The notes under the pieces: generated by a model
Databases searched by the model: none
Seen by the model: the letters and a program-made list of their open reading frames with translations, nothing else
Told to the model about the DNA's origin: nothing
Shown here: piece by piece, positions 6,925-11,357 of the stretch
How the letters are laid out: the number at the start of each line of letters is the position of its first letter
How positions within the stretch are numbered: position 1 is the stretch's first letter
Made by a program: the position numbers and the translations under genes
Assembly (NCBI GenBank): GCA_007126675.1
Contig: SLAU01000205.1
Span: 1 to 11,357 of the forward strand
Direction: 5' to 3'
DNA from: Balneolaceae bacterium
Lineage (GTDB): Bacteria; Bacteroidota; Rhodothermia; Balneolales; Balneolaceae
DNA length: 11,357 bases

Positions 6925-7728
6925 TTATTTATCTCCGGCGATCTTTCGGTAATACTCTGCAAATTTACTTGATACATCTTCGGGCGAACCCTGTATTTTA
7001 GTGGGTTTAATATTCAGTTCTTCAAAATAGTCATCGAATTGATCTTTCAGGTGATTTCCGGTTACTACATGATCACTATTCGCAAGTCCGGTCCTTAAAA
7101 GATCCACCTTCCCATCGGTTAAAATATCATCGTAATTGGTGTCTTCCGGCAAGCCAAGAAGATCCAAAATGTTGGTTCCCTCAAAGAAACCTTTGTTTTC
7201 TGGATGATGCAGATTGTAGACTATTTGTGTGTTCTGAAAAATCTTTTCATCCTTATACTTGGTTTTAACGAGCAATGGAATTAAACCGGCCGGCCAATCG
7301 TGGCAGTGAATAATATCCGGTTCCCACCCAAGACTAATAACAGTTTCCAGCACCCCTTTATTGTAAAAAGCCAGGCGCTCGTCGTTATCGTCATAAAATT
7401 TCTCCGTTTTTGGATCGTGGAACATCGCCTTTCTCTTGAAGTATTTGTCATTATCAAGAAAGTAAACCTGGAGCTTTGCATTAGGAATACTGGCTACTTT
7501 TATTTTCATGCTGTCTACAGAATCGCCAACCTGAACTTCAATTCCTGACAGCCTGATCACTTCGTGCAGCCTGTTACGCCGGTCATTAATAGATCCATAT
7601 TTAGGAAGTAAAATTCGTATTTCGAAGCCCTCATCCTGTAATGAAGCCGGTAAGAACCGTAACAGGTCGGCAGTGTAAGTCATTCGGGCAAATGGTGCAA
7701 TTTCGGCAGCTGCGTAAAGTATTTTCAT
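6925..7728 (-). CDS. Short GT5 (glycogen/starch synthase)-like protein, catalytic domain only, probably not a glycogen synthase
   Basis: The 267 residues align with only the N-terminal Rossmann domain of GlgA, which is about 480 residues in full. The start KILYAAAEIAPFARMTYTADLLRFLPASLQ follows the GlgA N-terminus. However, the ADP-glucose-binding KTGGLADV is replaced by RMTYTADL: Lys15 is Arg and both glycines are lost. DIIHCHDW (138-145) keeps the His of the family's H-x-HDW motif, and VYNLHHPENKGFF follows the family's HN-x-x-x-x-G segment. The C-terminal domain with the GT5 catalytic Glu is absent, and no remnant follows. The ORF ends cleanly and resembles the roughly 270-residue GT5-like proteins I recall in Bacteroidota (shared SIND/NRRNRLHEVIRLSG block at 46-62), so this is a family trait, not a local deletion. 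It lies 29 nt after comA and 34 nt before the DUF4270-like gene. A sensor, scaffold or other transferase role is possible. Automatic naming as glgA would mislead. Confidence 0.85.
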   Translation of the reverse strand: MKILYAAAEIAPFARMTYTADLLRFLPASLQDEGFEIRILLPKYGSINDRRNRLHEVIRLSGIEVQVGDSVDSMKIKVASIPNAKLQVYFLDNDKYFKRKAMFHDPKTEKFYDDNDERLAFYNKGVLETVISLGWEPDIIHCHDWPAGLIPLLVKTKYKDEKIFQNTQIVYNLHHPENKGFFEGTNILDLLGLPEDTNYDDILTDGKVDLLRTGLANSDHVVTGNHLKDQFDDYFEELNIKPTKIQGSPEDVSSKFAEYYRKIAGDK

Positions 7729-7757
7729 GATTTATTTAAATATTACTTTTTGTTCTC

Positions 7758-8573
7758 CTATGAAACATTCTGTTTTGAACCGTCGGGAAATAGTGACTGA
7801 TAGTTTTGATCATCAACTCTGTAAAAATCAAAAAGTGTATCGCTGCGAAGACCTAAACGAAGTGTTTCAACAGAAATTACATCAGCAGGTTTTATATTTC
7901 CCAAATTAACGTTACTTCCAAATTTTTTGATAAACCAAACCTGCTGTTCTTTTTGGGGAGCTTCAAAAACAAGATTTTCTACAGGTATCTGATCAGAAAT
8001 TTCTTCAATCAATCCAGACCTTACTTCACCGTTTGGCCTGAACATCCCCACATTCCCGCTTTCCCGGGCTTCACAAATTACTTTCCATGAACCGGCTTTC
8101 AGTTCTTTTTCAATCATTTTCACCCATTTATAAGGCGGAATAACATCGTCAGGATTTTTACTTCCAACTTCTGACAGAACCTTAAACTCTTTAGCAAGTT
8201 CAGATATAACCTCAAGCTTGCGCTTTTCAGATAGCCAAACCGTTCCGTTTGAAACTTCAACAATATCTATTGCAAAATGCCTGAGAAGAGATTTATAATT
8301 ATCAAGCTGATCTCTGAGCAAATATGCCTCAAAAAGGGTGCCCCCTAAGTAGACGGGTATTTCAAATTTCCTGTATACTTCAAGCTTTTTTTCAAGACTT
8401 TTAGTTACGTAAGAAGTGCCCCATCCTAATTTTACAATATCAATATGGGCTGATGAAACCTCACAAAGATCCTCAGCCTGACGAACGCTAAAGCCGGTGT
8501 CTAACACAAGTGTGATTCCATTATCACGCGGTTTATTTGTCCGTTCCGGCAGGTTGCTTAGTTGAAAAGACAT
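7758..8573 (-). CDS. comA: Phosphosulfolactate synthase (ComA family)
   Basis: ComA adds sulfite to phosphoenolpyruvate, giving (R)-2-phospho-3-sulfolactate. In methanogens this is the first step to coenzyme M; in bacteria the product can go to sulfolactate or, through sulfopyruvate, to cysteate. The 271-residue protein is full length for this TIM-barrel family and keeps its conserved blocks: PRDNGITLVLDTG (15-27), KLGWGTS (48-54), GGTLFE (77-82), EVSNGT (106-111), SEVGSK (134-139), EARESGNVG (168-176), FEAPQKEQQ (203-211) and NLGNI (223-227). No signal peptide is present, so it is cytoplasmic. The genes for the next steps (comB phosphatase, comC dehydrogenase, comDE decarboxylase) are not in the window. 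It lies 67 nt after malQ and 29 nt before the GT5-like gene. Sulfonolipid or compatible-solute synthesis is an inference; sulfonolipids are known in Salinibacter and several Bacteroidota. Confidence 0.92.
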   Translation of the reverse strand: MSFQLSNLPERTNKPRDNGITLVLDTGFSVRQAEDLCEVSSAHIDIVKLGWGTSYVTKSLEKKLEVYRKFEIPVYLGGTLFEAYLLRDQLDNYKSLLRHFAIDIVEVSNGTVWLSEKRKLEVISELAKEFKVLSEVGSKNPDDVIPPYKWVKMIEKELKAGSWKVICEARESGNVGMFRPNGEVRSGLIEEISDQIPVENLVFEAPQKEQQVWFIKKFGSNVNLGNIKPADVISVETLRLGLRSDTLFDFYRVDDQNYQSLFPDGSKQNVS

Positions 8574-8615
8574 TCAGATTTTTAAGTTATAGCAAAGCAA
8601 ACAAGATACGAAACC

Positions 8616-8635
8616 ATGCTTTTGAATAAAAGCAC
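8616..8635 (-). other. Small AU-rich hairpin between malQ and comA
   Basis: In the 67-nt gap, minus-strand RNA can form GUGCUUUU, a 4-nt loop (AUUC), then AAAAGCAU: seven Watson-Crick pairs plus one G-U. It starts 6 nt after the malQ stop. No run of U follows, so it is at best a weak or attenuating terminator, or an mRNA-processing or stability element that could set the ratio of glycogen genes to comA. It may be chance in AT-rich DNA. Confidence 0.3.
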
Positions 8636-8640
8636 TGAAA

Positions 8641-10146
8641 TTATATCTGTTGAACCAGTTTACGATTACTATTCTCAATCAAATTTCTGATTCTTTCCCG
8701 GTCTACATTGCGCAGCATTTCCGGCGTATATCTCCAAAGCCAGTTATTACCAATTGTACCCGGAGTATTCATTCTGTGCTCAGTATCAAGGTTCATATAG
8801 TCTTGCAGCGGAAATATTGCCTGATCGGCCACCGAAAACATACCCAGCCTGATTAGCTCCCATTGTACTTCAGAGCCATCGCTTCTTGTGTACTCGCGCA
8901 GGCGATGGCACTCCGTTTCTGGTGCGGTTTTATACCAGCCGATTGTAGTATCATTATCATGCGTGCCTGTGTAAACCACACAGTTTTGAGAGTAATTATG
9001 TGGCAAAAAATCGTTTGTTGAATCGGAATCGAATGCAAACTGAAGAATTTTCATGCCGGGGAAATTGAACATATCCCTCAGTGCTTCTACGGTAGGCGTC
9101 ACCACCCCTAAATCCTCCGCAATGATGGGCAGCTCACCCAGTTTTTTCTTTATGGTTTTGAAAAGCTTTTCTCCGGGAGCTTCCACCCATCTGCCTTTAA
9201 TGGCTGTTTTTTCTTTGGCTGAAACTTCCCAGTATGCGTCAAAACCCCTGAAATGATCCACCCGTATAGCATCAAAAAGATTAAACATCTGCCTGAAACG
9301 CTCTACCCACCACGAAAAATTATTTTTTTCAAGCTCTTTCCATTTGTAAAGCGGATTACCCCACAATTGACCGGTTTCACTAAAATAATCAGGAGGTACG
9401 CCGGCTACCAGCATTCTGTTTCCGGTTTCATCTACTTCAAAAAACTCAGGATTGCCCCACACATCTGCACTGTTATGATCCACAAAAATCGGGATATCGC
9501 CTATTACACGAACACCCTGATCGTTGCAATATTTTTTTAAATCATACCATTGGTTTGAAAACTCAAACTGCAGCCATTCCTGATACCTGATCTCTTCGGC
9601 AAACTCTTTTTTTGCTTTAGTAATTGCAGACTTTTCCCGCTTTGCAAGCTTTTCATCCCAAAGGTTCCAGGGCTTGCGGTTATTTTCCAGCGAACAAGCA
9701 GTAAATAAACAATAATCGCTTAACCAGTATTTGTTTTCCTTTTTAAAAGCTTCAAATTTTTTCTCGTCCTCTTTGCTCTTATTCTCATCAAATTTTTTGA
9801 AAGCTTCAGAAAAAAGCTTCTCTTTATTGGAGTAAGATTGCTCATAATCCGCAGTAGTTGTGAGCGGAAGCTCAGCTTTTTTCGCAGACTCTTTGCTTAA
9901 TAATCCCTTTTCAACTAAAAGTTCAGGACTTATCAGGTAATGATTACCAGCAAATGCTGAATAGCTTGCATAAGGGGAATTACCGTAACCGGTAGGCCCC
10001 AAAGGCAAAACCTGCCAGATAGTTTGATCTGTGTTTTTTAAAAAATCTATAAACTGCCTTGCCTCATGGCCAAAGTCACCAATTCCATATTTTGAAGGAA
10101 ATGATGTTGGATGTACAAGAATACCGCTTGATCTTGGAAATCTCAT
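8641..10146 (-). CDS. malQ: 4-alpha-glucanotransferase (amylomaltase, GH77)
   Basis: MalQ cuts alpha-1,4-glucans and transfers the released segment to another glucan or glucose, remodelling maltodextrins from glycogen in the cytoplasm. The 501-residue protein matches the compact bacterial amylomaltase length (about 500) and covers the whole fold, from RSSGILVHPTSFPSKYGIGD at the N-terminus through the LPLGPTGYGNSPYASYSAFAGN block, to TPGTIGNNWLWRY near the C-terminus. The GH77 catalytic set is present: nucleophile Asp297 in IRVDHFRGFDAYW, acid/base Glu344 in IIAEDLG and transition-state Asp397 in YTGTHDND. The substrate loop VAGVPPDYFSETGQLWGNP (247-265) is also conserved. It lacks the N-terminal starch-binding domains of DPE2-type enzymes that I recall in many Bacteroidota. 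It follows glgB by 29 nt, fitting a glycogen-turnover operon. The ATG at 10146 gives the normal family start. Confidence 0.96.
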   Translation of the reverse strand: MRFPRSSGILVHPTSFPSKYGIGDFGHEARQFIDFLKNTDQTIWQVLPLGPTGYGNSPYASYSAFAGNHYLISPELLVEKGLLSKESAKKAELPLTTTADYEQSYSNKEKLFSEAFKKFDENKSKEDEKKFEAFKKENKYWLSDYCLFTACSLENNRKPWNLWDEKLAKREKSAITKAKKEFAEEIRYQEWLQFEFSNQWYDLKKYCNDQGVRVIGDIPIFVDHNSADVWGNPEFFEVDETGNRMLVAGVPPDYFSETGQLWGNPLYKWKELEKNNFSWWVERFRQMFNLFDAIRVDHFRGFDAYWEVSAKEKTAIKGRWVEAPGEKLFKTIKKKLGELPIIAEDLGVVTPTVEALRDMFNFPGMKILQFAFDSDSTNDFLPHNYSQNCVVYTGTHDNDTTIGWYKTAPETECHRLREYTRSDGSEVQWELIRLGMFSVADQAIFPLQDYMNLDTEHRMNTPGTIGNNWLWRYTPEMLRNVDRERIRNLIENSNRKLVQQI

Positions 10147-10175
10147 GTAGTTAGTCTGCTAATTTAATACTGTTT

Positions 10176-11357
10176 TTATTTAGGTTTTAATACTATTCCA
10201 GCCAATGGGGGCACTGTTACTGTAATGTTTGCAGGCTGGCTGTGCCAGGAGCCATGTTCCCCTTGTATCGAAGCCGGGCCGGTATTGCTTCCCCCATAGT
10301 ATGAAGAATCGCTGTTCAGAACTACTTCATACTCACATGCTTTTGGCACACCAAATTTGTACGCTTCATGTACCGTTGGTGTAAAGTTAAGGATCACTAC
10401 AAGAAAATCGTCCGCGTTTTTCCCTCTTCTCACAAAAGAAATGATACTGTTATCTGCATCGCTTATATCAATCCACTCAAAGCCTTCCCAATTAAAATCA
10501 ACCTCATGTAATGGAGCGTAATTACTGTAAACCTTATTCAGGTCTTTAACCAGGTTTTGAACCCCTTTGTGTGTTTCCCACTGCAATAAGTGCCAGTCAA
10601 TAGAATGTGCTTCGCTCCATTCGCTCCACTGGCCAAACTCAGATCCCATAAAAAGCAGTTTCTTTCCGGGGTGGCAAAACATGTATGTTAATAAGAGGCG
10701 AAGATTTGCAAATTTTTGCCAGTCATCTCCCGGCATTTTTGAAAGTAATGATTGTTTCATGTGAACCACCTCATCATGAGAAAGCGGTAACAGAAATTGC
10801 TCGGTAAATGCGTAGATAAGCGAAAATGTTATTTGATCCTGATGATAACGTCGATAAATAGGATCTTTTTCAATGTAGGCAAGTGTATCGTTCATCCAGC
10901 CCATATTCCACTTATAATCAAAACCAAGTCCGCCTGAAGAGGTTGGCCGTGAAACTCCCTGCCAGGAAGTTGACTCTTCTGCAAACGTTAGTATACCGGG
11001 ATAGTAATCGTGCACGATGTCATTAAATGCCCTGAGGAACTGAATCGCTTCAAGATTTTCGCGCCCGCCATATTGGTTGGGAATCCACTCACCTTCTTCG
11101 CGTGAGTAGTCGAGGTATAACATCGAAGCCACTGCATCAACCCGTAAACCATCAATATGAAACTCTTCGAGCCAGTAGATAGCGTTAGAAATTAAAAAGT
11201 TTACAACCTCGCGCCTTCCAAAGTTAAAAATATTTGTTCCCCAGTCTTTATGCTCACCTTGCCGGGGATCATCATGCTCGTACAGAGCTGTACCATCAAA
11301 TCTTCTGAGGCCGTGCTCATCTTTTGTAAAATGTGCAGGAACCCAGTCAACAATTAC
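10176..11357 (-). CDS. glgB: 1,4-alpha-glucan branching enzyme GlgB (C-terminal part; 5' end outside window)
   Basis: GlgB cuts an alpha-1,4 chain and rejoins it through an alpha-1,6 bond, creating branches in glycogen. The 393 residues visible are the GH13 barrel from region I (DWVPAHF at 4-10) to the end, plus the C-terminal beta domain. Numbered from the window edge, nucleophile Asp74 (GLRVDAVASM), acid/base Glu127 (FAEEST) and Asp195 (LPLSHDEVVH) are all present with exactly the 53- and 68-residue spacing of E. coli Asp405, Glu458 and Asp526. Conservation with E. coli is high throughout (YSREEGEWIPNQYGGRENLEAI, MPGDDWQKFANLR, PGKKLLFMGSEFGQ). By comparison with 728 residues in E. coli, roughly 330 are missing, including the N-terminal beta-sandwich domains. 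The frame is open to base 11357, and the GTG at 11132 is internal. It is the first visible gene of the minus-strand run. Confidence 0.97.
   Translation of the reverse strand, partial: VIVDWVPAHFTKDEHGLRRFDGTALYEHDDPRQGEHKDWGTNIFNFGRREVVNFLISNAIYWLEEFHIDGLRVDAVASMLYLDYSREEGEWIPNQYGGRENLEAIQFLRAFNDIVHDYYPGILTFAEESTSWQGVSRPTSSGGLGFDYKWNMGWMNDTLAYIEKDPIYRRYHQDQITFSLIYAFTEQFLLPLSHDEVVHMKQSLLSKMPGDDWQKFANLRLLLTYMFCHPGKKLLFMGSEFGQWSEWSEAHSIDWHLLQWETHKGVQNLVKDLNKVYSNYAPLHEVDFNWEGFEWIDISDADNSIISFVRRGKNADDFLVVILNFTPTVHEAYKFGVPKACEYEVVLNSDSSYYGGSNTGPASIQGEHGSWHSQPANITVTVPPLAGIVLKPK

Noticed and set aside
6891..6977. Longer start (ATG 6977) for the DUF4270-like lipoprotein, adding 29 residues and overlapping the GT5-like gene.
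   Set aside because: The extension is polar and would place the lipoprotein signal internally. ATG 6890 gives a proper signal with Cys26 and a normal 34-nt gap.
6925..7728. GT5-like gene as a pseudogene or frameshifted glgA.
   Set aside because: No C-terminal GlgA sequence is found in the following bases, the stop is clean, and the next gene follows closely. The short length fits a known Bacteroidota form.
7300..7909. Plus-strand open frames of 82 and 60 codons opposite the GT5-like gene and the comA 3' end.
   Set aside because: Antisense to conserved coding sequence, no recognisable motif, and the translations look like random back-reads.
1286..8573. Rhodanese supplying sulfite to ComA as a joint pathway.
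   Set aside because: The genes are over 6 kb apart on opposite strands, and the rhodanese substrate is unknown; the link is only a shared sulfur theme.
9053..9540. Plus-strand open frames of 67 and 95 codons opposite malQ.
   Set aside because: The minus strand here encodes conserved GH77 motifs; the opposite frames have no coding signal.
10176..11132. A 318-residue gene starting at GTG 11132.
   Set aside because: The frame stays open to the window end, and the 75 codons before it encode conserved GlgB sequence including the nucleophile Asp, so the GTG is an internal Val.

Overview
The window looks like chromosomal core-genome DNA from a Gram-negative member of the Bacteroidota/Balneolota/Rhodothermota assemblage, perhaps Balneolota-like; the exact lineage cannot be fixed from sequence reading alone. 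The pointers are an LPS-export ATPase (LptB), a lipoprotein and an outer-membrane barrel that resemble Bacteroidota-specific families (DUF4270 and an uncharacterised barrel family), a short GT5-like protein of the type found in that group, moderate-to-low GC, few recognisable Shine-Dalgarno sites, and a ComA-type phosphosulfolactate synthase. Eleven protein genes fill almost all of the sequence. I see no tRNA, rRNA, CRISPR array, insertion sequence, phage or plasmid gene, and no gene-free stretch longer than 170 bases.

Plus strand, 1-1606: the 3' part of purQ (glutaminase subunit of FGAM synthase), then lptB, then a small single-domain rhodanese. They are closely spaced (26 nt, then 2 nt) and probably co-transcribed. 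They converge on rho, with only 4 nt between the two stop codons.

Minus strand, 11357 down to 2994: seven co-directional genes with short gaps, read as glgB (5' end outside the window), malQ, comA, a short glycogen-synthase-like GT5 protein, a DUF4270-like lipoprotein, an outer-membrane beta-barrel protein, and a secreted TPR protein. A strong hairpin at 2936-2963 ends this run. rho follows on the same strand behind its own short upstream region.

The first two genes of the run make and remodel glycogen: GlgB adds alpha-1,6 branches and MalQ disproportionates alpha-1,4 glucans. ComA joins sulfite to phosphoenolpyruvate and would feed a sulfonate pathway. The GT5-like protein has lost the ADP-glucose-binding motif and the whole C-terminal Rossmann domain, so it is unlikely to be an active glycogen synthase. 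It sits directly upstream of three envelope genes of unknown function. The least explained part of the window is therefore this string: non-catalytic GT5-like protein, lipoprotein, barrel, periplasmic TPR protein. I see no obvious defence, mobile or toxin system.
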